Part shown: one piece after another, positions 54,001 to 62,421 of the stretch | Layout: every line of letters begins with the position of its first letter | Position numbering within the stretch: the first letter of the stretch is position 1 | DNA from: CAVTYH01 sp963773875 | GTDB lineage: Bacteria > Planctomycetota > Planctomycetia > Pirellulales > JADZDJ01 | Length of the DNA: 64,000 bases | Reading direction: 5' to 3' | Assembly (NCBI GenBank): GCA_963773875.1 | Contig: CAVZCV010000001.1 | Coordinates: forward strand, 1-64,000 | Translations under genes and position numbers: made by a program | Notes under the pieces: generated by a model | Seen by the model: only the letters and a program-made list of their open reading frames with translations | Databases searched by the model: none | Told to the model about the DNA's origin: nothing

Positions 54001-55476
54001 CTTCTCCATCTTCTTCGCCTGCTCTTCCGCCTGTTCAATCGGGCCGACATACATGAAGGCCGGCTCTGGCAGGTGGTCCCATTTGCCATCGCAGATTTCT
54101 TCGAAGCTGCGGATGGTGTCGCGGAGCGGAGTGATTTCACCGGGTTTGCCGGTAAACACTTCTGCCACCAAGAACGGCTGCGAGAGGAACCGCTCGATGC
54201 GCCGGGCGCGGTGCACGACCTGTTTATCTTCCTCGCTCAATTCTTCGACGCCCAAGATGGCGATAATGTCTTGCAGTTCGCGGTAGCGCTGCAAAATGCC
54301 TTGCACGCGGCGGGCGATGGCGTAATGTCGTTCACCGACATACTGCGGATCGAGAATTCGGCTTGAGGAAGCCAGCGGATCGACGGCCGGATAAATTCCC
54401 TTTTCGGAAATTGCGCGTTCCAGGTACAGGAACGCATCGAGCTGGCCAAATGCGGTGGCTGGAGCAGGATCGGTCGGATCGTCGGCGGGCACGTACACGG
54501 CCTGCACGCTGGTGATAGCCCCGCGGCTGGTTGAAGCAATTCGCTCCTGCAGAGCGCCCATCTCGGTTGCCAAGGTCGGTTGATAACCCACGGCACTGGG
54601 CATGCGTCCCAAGAGCGCGGACACCTCGCTGCCGGCCTGTGAGAAACGGAAAATGTTATCGATAAACAGCAGCGTATCGGCACCCGTTTTATCGCGGAAA
54701 TACTCGGCCATCGTCAGGGCCGATAGCGCGACTCGCAAACGAGCTCCTGGCGGCTCATTCATTTGGCCGAACACCATGCACGTTTGCTCGATGACATGGC
54801 GGCCTGTATCGCCAATCTTGGCTTCCTGCATTTCCAGCCACAAATCGGTTCCTTCGCGAGTTCGCTCACCAACCCCTGCGAACACAGAGTAACCGCCGTG
54901 GGCACTAGCGATACGCGCGATCAGCTCGGTGAGAATAACGGTCTTCCCCAAACCCGCACCGCCGAACAAGCCGGCTTTACCGCCGCGCACGAACGGCGTG
55001 AGCAGGTCGATAACCTTGATGCCGGTTTCGAAGACTTCGGTCTTTGTCGACAGGTCGGTGATCGGCGGCGAGTCGCGATGGATCGGCCAGCGCTCCTTGG
55101 CGTTGACCGGACCGCGGTTATCGATCGGCTCGCCGAGCAAGTTGAATACGCGACCGAGCGTAGCTTCGCCGACCGGCACGCTCACCGGTCCGCCAGTGTC
55201 GACCGCCTCCATGCCGCGCACCATGCCGTCGGTGTTGGCTAGGGCCACGCAGCGCACGCGGCCGCCACCCAAGTGCTGTTGAACTTCACCTACCAGGTGA
55301 ATTTTCGTGCCCTTCACATCGGCATCAATGTTGATGGCGTTGAAGATTGCTGGCAGGCTGTCCTCTGGAAATTCCACGTCGAACGTGGAGCCAATGATTT
55401 GCGTCACGCGGCCCACATTTTTTGCCGCGGCGGATTGGGTGCCAGAATGTTTTGCGGGAGCAGATGCAGTAGCCAT
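53995..55476 (-). CDS. atpD: ATP synthase F1 subunit beta
   Basis: 493 residues. Walker A GGAGLGKTVILTEL, Walker B region LLFIDNIFRFSQAGSEVSAL and LGRMPSAVGYQPTLATEMGA are intact; EEIC near the end (RSFEEICDGKWDHLPEPAFM) is normal. It is the catalytic subunit. The N-terminal extension MATASAPAKHSGTQSAAAKN is somewhat long. The stop codon is shared with the downstream repeat. Confidence 0.96.
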   Translation of the reverse strand: MATASAPAKHSGTQSAAAKNVGRVTQIIGSTFDVEFPEDSLPAIFNAINIDADVKGTKIHLVGEVQQHLGGGRVRCVALANTDGMVRGMEAVDTGGPVSVPVGEATLGRVFNLLGEPIDNRGPVNAKERWPIHRDSPPITDLSTKTEVFETGIKVIDLLTPFVRGGKAGLFGGAGLGKTVILTELIARIASAHGGYSVFAGVGERTREGTDLWLEMQEAKIGDTGRHVIEQTCMVFGQMNEPPGARLRVALSALTMAEYFRDKTGADTLLFIDNIFRFSQAGSEVSALLGRMPSAVGYQPTLATEMGALQERIASTSRGAITSVQAVYVPADDPTDPAPATAFGQLDAFLYLERAISEKGIYPAVDPLASSSRILDPQYVGERHYAIARRVQGILQRYRELQDIIAILGVEELSEEDKQVVHRARRIERFLSQPFLVAEVFTGKPGEITPLRDTIRSFEEICDGKWDHLPEPAFMYVGPIEQAEEQAKKMEKK

Positions 55477-55640
55477 GCGTCGGTTGTCCGTGGTCAGTGG
55501 TCAGTTGCTTGTAACTTAATGACGAATGACGAAATTCGAATGACGAATCATGTTCCAATCACCAAATTTCAAACCTGCGGTGGTGAATGGGAAGTTTGGT
55601 TAATTGATATTCGTCATTTGGTCATTCACTCGTCATACAC
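55477..55640. repeat. Composite repeat, atpG-atpD
   Basis: On the coding strand an AATGACGAATATC/ATTCGTCATTCGAATTTCG inverted element is followed by CTGACCACTGACCACGGACA right before the atpD ATG. So two word families (the nusB-ftsY type and the ompA-hisH type) are joined in one spacer. Confidence 0.75.
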
Positions 55641-55645
55641 TCTTA

Positions 55646-56528
55646 TCACTTCATCGCCTCGACGCCGCCTAGGATTTCCATAATCTCGCCAGTGATCTGG
55701 CTTTGGCGGGCGCGGTTGTACGACATGCTGAGGGCTTTGATTAGCTTGTCGGCATTGTCGGTTGCCGATTTCATCGCCACCTTGCGGGCAATCTGTTCGC
55801 TCACGGCTGCGTCGAGGAAGCACTTGAAGAGTTTCACTTTGAAACTGGTTGGCACGACTTCTTCCAAGATGCTCTCGGCGGATGGCAGGAATTCGTACAT
55901 CGATTGCCCACGCGTCGCTTGCGGCTTCGCGGGCGAGCCGCCCAGGGATGACAGCGGTAGAAGTGTTTCTACAATTGCCGTCTGCTTGCTCACGGTATCG
56001 AAGCGCGTGTAGACGACATCCAGCCGATCAAGTTGCCCGGTAATGTATTCTTCCAGGTACCGCGTGGCCAGCACGTCAACTTCCGCAAACGAAGGCTTTT
56101 CTTCAAAGTGCGTGTACGAGTGCGTGGCTTTGATGCCGCGATACTTGTAAGCCGCGATGGCACGCTTGCCGGACAGCTCAACATCGACTTGCGGAATACT
56201 GGCTTTTAGCTCCGTGAGCCGAGCCAGCGAAGCGCGAACCACGTTCGAGTTGTATCCTCCGGCGAGTCCGCGATTACCGTTGATCACGAGCAAGATGGCG
56301 CGATTGATCTTTTCGCGCGGCTCCAACAGCGGATGACTAACTTCCAAACCGGCATTCGCCAGATCGGCAACCAACTGAGTAATTCGCTTAGTGTAGGCTG
56401 TGGAAGCGTGCCGCACGATCCATCGCCTTCTTGAATCGCGCAGTGGCGATCAATTCCATGGTCCGCGTAATCTTGCGAATATTGCGGACTGATCGGCGAC
56501 GTCGATCTAAGGCTCTGGCTTTTGCCAT
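55646..56528 (-). CDS. atpG: ATP synthase F1 subunit gamma (one frameshift)
   Basis: The true start is ATG 56528: MAKARALDRRRRSVRNIRKI and TRTMELIATARFKKAMDRA are the AtpG N-terminal helix. An extra G near 56412 breaks the frame; the rest reads ASTAYTKRITQLVADLANAG onward to SYNRARQSQITGEIMEILGG. Restored length is 293 residues. This is the rotor shaft and must be intact for ATP synthesis, so the break is very probably a sequence error. Confidence 0.92.
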
Positions 56529-56536
56529 CTCACATA

Positions 56537-56599
56537 GTCCGACCGTCCCGGTCGGAGGTAATTCGCTTCGCTCGTTATGCCCGACCAGGACGGTCGGAC
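56537..56599. repeat. GTCCGACCGTCC inverted repeat, atpA-atpG
   Basis: GTCCGACCGTCC (56537-56548) and GGACGGTCGGAC (56588-56599) are perfect inverse copies; inside lies a second pairing CCGGTCGG/CCCGACC. It fills the whole space between atpA and atpG. Confidence 0.85.
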
Positions 56600-56606
56600 G
56601 AAATGA

Positions 56607-58145
56607 TCACACCCGTGCTAACTCCGGTTTTTTGACTTTACCTGCCCACTGCGTTTGGAAATCTTTAATCGCGGCAACGAGCGCCTTCTCGGTATCCGCA
56701 TCCAGGTCTTTAGTTTCGGCGATCTTGTTGCGGATTTCCGGCTTCTGATCGCGGATGAACGTGAGGAACGATTTTTCCCAATCTAAAACCTGGTTGCGGG
56801 GCACCTGGTCCAAATAACCGCGCGTGCCGGCGTAGATGCTCATTACCTGGTCGACCACATCCATCGGGCGATATTGGCCTTGCTTGAGCAATTCCACCAT
56901 GCGGTAACCACGATCGAGCCGCGATTGCGTGGCGGCATCCAAATCGGTTCCCAATTGGGCGAACGCTTCCAATTCGCGGAAGCTGGCCAAGTCGAGCCGC
57001 AAACCACCAGCCACCTTTTTCATGGCCTTGATTTGAGCAGCACCTCCGACGCGGGAAACCGAAATACCCACGTTCATGGCCGGCCGAATGCCGGCGAAGA
57101 ACAAGTTCGGCTGCAGGTAGATTTGCCCGTCGGTAATCGAAATCACATTCGTCGGAATATATGCCGACACTTCGCCTTCCAACGTTTCTATGATCGGCAG
57201 CGAGGTGAGCGAGCCGCCGCCCAATTCTGCACTTAGTTTCGCAGAGCGTTCCAGCAATCGGCTGTGGGAGTAAAAAATATCGCCTGGGTAGGCCTCGCGA
57301 CCTGGTGGCCGTCGCAGAAGTAGCGAAAGTTGACGATAAGCCTGGGCTTGTTTCGAGAGATCGTCGTACACGATCAAGGCGTGCTGACCGTTGTACGTGA
57401 AGTACTCGGCCATCGCGGTGCCGGCATAGGGCGCCACGTATTGCAACGGGGCAGGGGAGGCCGCACCGGAAAGAATGACGGTCGTGTAGTCCATCGCACC
57501 GGCTTTGCGAAGGGCCTCAACGGTGTTGGCGACCGAAGATTCCTTTTGCCCGATGGCAATGTAAAAGCACTTTACGCCGCTGTCGCGCTGATTGATGATG
57601 GCGTCGATGCCGATGGCTGTCTTGCCGGTTTTGCGATCGCCGATGATGAGCTCGCGCTGTCCGCGGCCGATCGGCGTCATGGCATCGATCGCCTTGATGC
57701 CCGTCTGCAGCGGCTCGCGCACCGGCTGACGTCCGGCGACACCTGGCGCTAAAAACTCAACTGGCCGGCGTTCCGTGGTAACCAAAGGTCCTTTCCCATC
57801 GAGCGGGTTGCCGAGCGGATCCAACACGCGGCCAATCACTGCATCGCCGACTGGCACACTTAGCAAACGGCCGGTGCTTTTGACTTCATCTCCTTCTTCG
57901 ATCTTCAAATAATCGCCCAGAATGATGACGCCCACCGAATTCTCTTCAAGGTTGAGCGCCAGGCCGATGACGCCATTGGGGAACTGGACCATTTCGCCAG
58001 CCATGACGCCGGAAAGGCCGTACACGCGCGCGATGCCATCGCCCACTTCCAATACGCGCCCGACTTCGCGGACGTCGATGTGCGATTGGTACTGCTCGAT
58101 TTCAGTTTGGAGAACTGAAGCGATCTCGTCGGCTTTGAATTTCAT
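56607..58145 (-). CDS. atpA: ATP synthase F1 subunit alpha
   Basis: 512 residues. GDRKTGKTAIGIDAIINQ is the Walker A region; the alpha signature PRRPPGREAYPGDIFYSHSR is present as LRRPPGREAYPGDIFYSHSR. The start ATG is preceded by TAGGAG at 6 bases and lies inside the 3' end of the atpH frame. It is the regulatory, non-catalytic nucleotide-binding subunit of F1. Confidence 0.96.
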   Translation of the reverse strand: MKFKADEIASVLQTEIEQYQSHIDVREVGRVLEVGDGIARVYGLSGVMAGEMVQFPNGVIGLALNLEENSVGVIILGDYLKIEEGDEVKSTGRLLSVPVGDAVIGRVLDPLGNPLDGKGPLVTTERRPVEFLAPGVAGRQPVREPLQTGIKAIDAMTPIGRGQRELIIGDRKTGKTAIGIDAIINQRDSGVKCFYIAIGQKESSVANTVEALRKAGAMDYTTVILSGAASPAPLQYVAPYAGTAMAEYFTYNGQHALIVYDDLSKQAQAYRQLSLLLRRPPGREAYPGDIFYSHSRLLERSAKLSAELGGGSLTSLPIIETLEGEVSAYIPTNVISITDGQIYLQPNLFFAGIRPAMNVGISVSRVGGAAQIKAMKKVAGGLRLDLASFRELEAFAQLGTDLDAATQSRLDRGYRMVELLKQGQYRPMDVVDQVMSIYAGTRGYLDQVPRNQVLDWEKSFLTFIRDQKPEIRNKIAETKDLDADTEKALVAAIKDFQTQWAGKVKKPELARV

Positions 58146-58746
58146 GCACGCTCCTATTCAGCATCTTTTCGCGTAAACGTTCCAGCTGGGTGGCCACGGA
58201 CCCATCGAATACTTTATCGCCAATTCGCAGCACAATGCCGCCGATCAGATCGGCCCGGACGTCTTGTTCAATGACTGGTTCCAGGTGCAGCCGATTCTTA
58301 ATGGCATCGGCAATGCGAGTTTCAGCCGCCGCATCGAGCGGAGTAGCCGTGCTCACCATGACGCGGACTCGCTGGCGGACCTTGTTGTACTCTTCGTGAA
58401 CCGCCAGGTGGATCAAACGCAACATGTCGAGCCGATTGTGGCGCGCCACCGTCTTTAGAAAACTAAGAAACACGGGCGATGCCCGATTTGCGAATGCCTT
58501 GGTGAGCATCGCCTCTTTGGCTTCCTCATCGACGAACGACGATTTGAGTACCGCATCGAGTTTTGGCAATCGATCAAGCACATCGTCGATAAGCGAATCG
58601 AATTCCTGAACCACGCTGTCCGTCTTCGTTTCCTTCTCCGCAGCGCCCACGAGAGCCTGCGCATAGACAATCGCCGCCCGCCAAAGACCGGTGTCGTAGG
58701 TCGGCAGCTTGGAAAATTTTCGGGGAGTGGTGAGAACTTCGGTCAT
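58102..58746 (-). CDS. atpH: ATP synthase subunit delta
   Basis: 214 residues of the OSCP/delta family: YAQALVGAAEKETKTDSVVQ, then VFLSFLKTVARHNRLDMLRL and GGIVLRIGDKVFDGSVATQL. As read, the frame runs 44 bases into atpA (last residues NRSVHEIQSRRDRFSSPN). One frame over, LERLREKDAE is followed by TAG directly before the atpA ribosome site, so a missing base near 58160 may have removed the natural stop. Confidence 0.9.
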   Translation of the reverse strand: MTEVLTTPRKFSKLPTYDTGLWRAAIVYAQALVGAAEKETKTDSVVQEFDSLIDDVLDRLPKLDAVLKSSFVDEEAKEAMLTKAFANRASPVFLSFLKTVARHNRLDMLRLIHLAVHEEYNKVRQRVRVMVSTATPLDAAAETRIADAIKNRLHLEPVIEQDVRADLIGGIVLRIGDKVFDGSVATQLERLREKMLNRSVHEIQSRRDRFSSPN

Positions 58747-58780
58747 TTAGCGATTAACTGGCGTCGATTGCGATTCACAC

Positions 58781-58803
58781 CCCCGGGGTTGAAACCCCGG
58801 GGC
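58781..58803. repeat. CCCCGGGGTT hairpin, atpF-atpH
   Basis: CCCCGGGGTT-gaa-ACCCCGGGG, a near-perfect short hairpin in the 68-base spacer between atpF and atpH. Confidence 0.7.
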
Positions 58804-58814
58804 GTGCTGAAAGG

Positions 58815-59510
58815 TCAATTCTGGCTCGGCGTGACAGAGGCAAATTTCGTGAGCGAATCCTGTACTAAGCGGGATCGTTCGTCGGGTGTCAGCTTCGCGC
58901 TGATGAACTTGCCGGCCAGTTGGATCGCCAAATCGGCACTGCGTTGCGATAGCTCCTTCACCGCAGAATCGGCAGCGGTGCGAATATCTCGAAGTGCCCG
59001 ATCGTGCTCCGCTTTGGCCGCCGTCTTGGCTTCGTTCAGGATGTCCTGTTTGGTGTGCTCGGCATCGCGATGGGCTTCTTCGAGCATCTCTCGCACCTGA
59101 TCGGCCGCGCCGGCCAGCTTGCGTTCATACTCGGCCAGCAACTGCCGGGCGTCGTCCTGGGCTCGCTTTGCTGCTTCGATGTTTTCTGAAATATGATGCT
59201 CGCGTCGATCCAGCGATTCGGAAATGGGTCCCCAGGCAAACTTCTTCAGCACGAAAAACAGGAGCACGAACACGACAAAGGTCCAAATGGCCAAATCGGT
59301 CTTGAACACCAGTGGATTGGGGTTCTCTTCTGCTGCGCCCGGCAGCCCTTCCGCATGGTCGGGAGCCGAACTCGACGCCGTCGGTGCTTCGTCGGCTGCG
59401 TGGGCCGATCTTTGCACCAGCAAATTGGCGCCAACCAGCACCGCTCCCGACCAAAGAAGCGCCACGCCGAAACGGCGCAAATTGGCCGTGGATGAACAAT
59501 CACATTGCAT
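58815..59510 (-). CDS. atpF: ATP synthase F0 subunit b with N-terminal extension
   Basis: 231 residues from ATG 59510 (GAGGGA just before). Residues 10-40 are a hydrophobic, signal-peptide-like segment ending SAHAADEA. The usual membrane anchor follows (LAIWTFVVFVLLFFVLKKFA), then the long helix ISESLDRREHHISENIEAAK and on. It is the peripheral stalk of the enzyme. The extension, compared with about 160 residues in E. coli, suggests a cleaved leader. Confidence 0.9.
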   Translation of the reverse strand: MQCDCSSTANLRRFGVALLWSGAVLVGANLLVQRSAHAADEAPTASSSAPDHAEGLPGAAEENPNPLVFKTDLAIWTFVVFVLLFFVLKKFAWGPISESLDRREHHISENIEAAKRAQDDARQLLAEYERKLAGAADQVREMLEEAHRDAEHTKQDILNEAKTAAKAEHDRALRDIRTAADSAVKELSQRSADLAIQLAGKFISAKLTPDERSRLVQDSLTKFASVTPSQN

Positions 59511-59564
59511 GTTGAAGTCCCTCGTAAACACGTCGTCGGCAAACCAGTTGCCAATGAGTGCAAA

Positions 59565-59882
59565 CTATTTAAATACTCGCAGCAAGCAAACCAGCAAAGC
59601 AAAGAACGTGGCCCCTTCGATCAAAGCGGCCGCAACGATCATGGCGCCTTGAATTTTGTCGGCCACTTCCGGCTGCCGGGCCATGCTCTCAACGGCCGAA
59701 CCGCCGATGCGGCCGATGCCGAAGCCGGCGCCCAACAGCACAATGCCTGCGCCCAAGGCGCTACCCAAATCCCAATTCGTTGCCACCGTGGTCGCCGGAG
59801 GATTCGCCCCCTGGGCGAATACCGGGGAAGCCACGCACAATACTAACAGGCACAGTGCCAAAATCCGCGTCAACTTGTTCAC
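59565..59882 (-). CDS. atpE: ATP synthase F0 subunit c with leader peptide
   Basis: 105 residues from GTG 59882, preceded by AAAGGAGATG. Residues 1-23 (NKLTRILALCLLVLCVASPV) form a cleavable leader before the two helices GAGIVLLGAGFGIGRIGG and IVAAALIEGATFFALLVCLL. The ion-binding Glu is in ALIEGATFF; the residue after it is Gly, not Ser/Thr as in Na+ rotors, so H+ is the likely ion. The polar loop has ARQPE. A leader on subunit c is unusual. Confidence 0.92.
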   Translation of the reverse strand: MNKLTRILALCLLVLCVASPVFAQGANPPATTVATNWDLGSALGAGIVLLGAGFGIGRIGGSAVESMARQPEVADKIQGAMIVAAALIEGATFFALLVCLLRVFK

Positions 59883-59943
59883 TCTTACATCTCCTTTTAA
59901 CTTTTGAACGATTACCGATGAAGGCGAGCTGGCCGCACAACGA

Positions 59944-60819
59944 CTAGTGCGGATGGGCCGCCATTCCAATAAACAACGCCGACAAGAACGTGAACACATA
60001 GGCTTGAATGAACGCCACCAGCAATTCCAAGAGGCTCAGTGCAACCGATCCCATCACACTTACTGGCGTAACGCCCCAAAACAGAACCGACTCTGCCGTG
60101 GCGGCAATGAACGCCAGAATAACTGCCAGCACCAAATGGCCCGCCAGCATATTCGCTAATAGACGAATGGCCAAGACGCCGTGCTTGATGAAGATGCCGA
60201 TGACTTCAATGAAAAAAATCATCGGAACCATAAAAATCTTAAGCGCGAATGGCATCTCCAAATGAGGGACCTGCGCCTTTAAGAATCCGATTAATCCGTA
60301 TTTGGAAATTCCAGTTCCGAAGGTAACGCAAATCGCGACAATCGCCAACGCCCCGGTGCAGGAAAGCGAAGCCGTCGGCGAACCGGCCCAGGGCAACAGA
60401 CCGAACAAGTTGCAGCCGAGAATAAAGAAGAACACGGTCCACAAAAATGGCAAGAATCGATGGGCATCGTGATGACCAATGGCTGGCTCCGCCACTTCAT
60501 CGCGGATGTATACGATCATCATTTCCAAAAAGTTCCAAAAACGCCCCTTGGGAGCATCGCTGCGCCGCATTTTATTGGCCAGCCGGATGAACACGAATGC
60601 GATCACAATCGCGGCGATCGCTTCGAGCAGCATGAATTTGGTGAGACGGAAGTGATAGCCGTCGACGTTGATCTGCCCTTCAACCTTTTCACCGGTCAGC
60701 GAAATTTTGCCATCGGGTGGGTGCAAAAACGCCGGCACCAGAATGTAGTTCGAGTCCTGAACGTGCTCGAACAGTGCACTTGGAGACAGGTGATCGTGCT
60801 GTGCTGCGGCTTCGGCCAT
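59944..60819 (-). CDS. atpB: ATP synthase F0 subunit a
   Basis: 291 residues, multi-helix. The essential Arg is in VLAIRLLANMLAGHLVLAVI, and the C-terminal helix has LLVAFIQAYVFTFLSALFIG. The N-terminus HDHLSPSALFEHVQDSNYIL is periplasmic-type. It forms the proton half-channels with the c ring. Normal position, 61 bases before atpE. Confidence 0.95.
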   Translation of the reverse strand: MAEAAAQHDHLSPSALFEHVQDSNYILVPAFLHPPDGKISLTGEKVEGQINVDGYHFRLTKFMLLEAIAAIVIAFVFIRLANKMRRSDAPKGRFWNFLEMMIVYIRDEVAEPAIGHHDAHRFLPFLWTVFFFILGCNLFGLLPWAGSPTASLSCTGALAIVAICVTFGTGISKYGLIGFLKAQVPHLEMPFALKIFMVPMIFFIEVIGIFIKHGVLAIRLLANMLAGHLVLAVILAFIAATAESVLFWGVTPVSVMGSVALSLLELLVAFIQAYVFTFLSALFIGMAAHPH

Positions 60820-60840
60820 ACGGGATCAAGTGCTTGCGAG

Positions 60841-61320
60841 TTAAAGCATGGCGTTCGGTTTCTGCCCAATTTGCGACATCGCCAGCAGCGTTTCCACCGG
60901 CAAGGCCACTATATAAAACGCCAACACGAAATAAACGAATCCGCCTGTAACCAATGGTCCGCCAACCAGTAGCACAATCAGGCAAGCCGCCATCGGAATC
61001 GACATCCGCACGCCCATCGAAAGCAACAGCGCCCACATTGCTTCCTGGCGCGATTGAAATGCCGCGGCTGCAAACAAACTAAGAATCGACGCGACGAAGA
61101 CCGTCATCGCCGCCGCCACCGCGGCCCAAGCACCCCAGCCGCCGACAAACAAAACGCCGATCGGCACTGCAACGACCAGAGCAGCGAGCAACACCATTGC
61201 CAACGCCGTGCACTTCCCCAGCGGGTGAAGCTGCGACAATCGATTTCGAAGCGAAGAATTCACGATGTGCGAATTATCGATTTTTGAAATTCCGATCGGC
61301 CGAATCGTCGCGCGAATCAC
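60841..61320 (-). CDS. atpI: AtpI-like membrane protein of the ATP synthase operon
   Basis: 159 residues as read from ATG 61320, which overlaps the previous gene by 47 bases. A GTG at 61263 (VNSSLRNRLSQL) would avoid the overlap. Four membrane helices, e.g. ALAMVLLAALVVAVPIGVLF and VTGGFVYFVLAFYIVALPVE. By position and topology it matches ATP synthase subunit I, which helps assemble the c ring. Sequence similarity is weak, so the name rests on context. Confidence 0.72.
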   Translation of the reverse strand: MIRATIRPIGISKIDNSHIVNSSLRNRLSQLHPLGKCTALAMVLLAALVVAVPIGVLFVGGWGAWAAVAAAMTVFVASILSLFAAAAFQSRQEAMWALLLSMGVRMSIPMAACLIVLLVGGPLVTGGFVYFVLAFYIVALPVETLLAMSQIGQKPNAML

Positions 61321-61558
61321 CGGAACGGAACGACTGCGACTCTTTCGTGATCTGCATCAATTGAAAAACCGCTCCTGTCGCCCCTATCGCAAAGCCAACC
61401 AAGAGCAGCACGATCGTCCAAACCTCGCCAAACTTCTGGCCGATCCAGTAACCAATCAGAGCCGGAACCACGAGCGTCGTTGCCACCGCGATAATTCGTG
61501 TCGCCCAGGCCCAGGCTAGGGAAAGTGCCGAGCGATCGTCCGCAGGAGGGCGGTCCAT
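61274..61558 (-). CDS. atpZ: AtpZ/AtpI-family protein, first gene of the ATP synthase operon
   Basis: 94 residues from ATG 61558 (a start at 61579 is possible). Two membrane helices: IIAVATTLVVPALIGYWIGQ and IVLLLVGFAIGATGAVFQLM, typical of the AtpZ/F0F1-assoc family with GYWIGQKFG. Proposed to help assembly or carry Mg/Ca in the complex. Its upstream region 61559-61700 should contain the operon promoter. Confidence 0.8.
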   Translation of the reverse strand: MDRPPADDRSALSLAWAWATRIIAVATTLVVPALIGYWIGQKFGEVWTIVLLLVGFAIGATGAVFQLMQITKESQSFRSGDSRDDSADRNFKNR

Positions 61559-61579
61559 GAACGGCGATCTCTGAGCCAC

Positions 61580-62421
61580 GAGCCAAGGGTTTCAGAAATC
61601 GTTGGCAACCAGATTCCCGAGTGAATTCGGCACCAACACCGCGCCAAACAGAGCTTGCACCCAACGTCAAATCAACACTTCGCGCCAGTTAAGGTGGTCA
61701 ATGTAATTGACGGAATATGAGGCGTCAACGAGCGCAGGCCGATAATTCGTGATTTTTTTCACAAAATCCAACGTCCGGCGTATGTCGTTCCAGCCAATGG
61801 ACTTCTGGAAATGCCTTATCAACTGTTTAGCCTCGCGCATCGGCCGCATTTAGCGTTGCGATCAGCCTATCCCTCGCGGCCGTTTTTCCGACCGTCCGGC
61901 AATGGCTAATGGTGGGGACAAAAAACCGCAGAGATGCAATGGCCTTTCAATGATTTTTTCATAAGGTGCTATTGTAAAATGGCTTACGAAAACCACTCTA
62001 TCCGTAAGTCCGGGCGACCAAGTCGCAAAATCGTTGCGTTTCATCGGGAGTTCGATTAAACTCAGCTAAATGGGTGCGTCCGGCATCGTCTTCCTTCACC
62101 AGAAGTAGACGTTCAAGGTGCGCCCGGTCGTTATTCGGTTGGCGATGAAGTGCGGGGAGACGGTTGTTTGCGACGTCGAAGCGAATCGGACAAGGTCACT
62201 CGGGTAGGGAGCACCCAGTCGGAGTTTTCGGTCGATCGAATGGCAGTTCGAGCATATTCCCACCTGCAAGACGTTTGTCGGCTCTAACGTCACCTCATGC
62301 GGCCATGGACAGCCGAGAGGTTGGGCTGATTAGGTCAGGGACGATTCTCTCAAAACACCCTTGTGTTTGGTGATTGTCGCGGTAGATCGCACACACCAGG
62401 CGACGGGAGGACGTCCGCTTT
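61580..62421. other. Long stretch without an assured gene; one small CxxCH reading frame
   Basis: Apart from promoters, two weak minus-strand frames are seen: 61667-61849 (60 residues, ending DASYSVNYIDHLNWREVLI) and 62096-62293 (65 residues, NVLQVGICSNCHSIDRKLRL). The second contains CSNCH, a heme c-type CxxCH, but has no leader peptide or further cytochrome features. Neither is assured. Confidence 0.35.

Noticed and set aside
6871..58803. The many repeats as a CRISPR array
   Set aside because: No regular repeat-spacer periodicity and no cas genes; repeats are dispersed inverted elements or short tandems.
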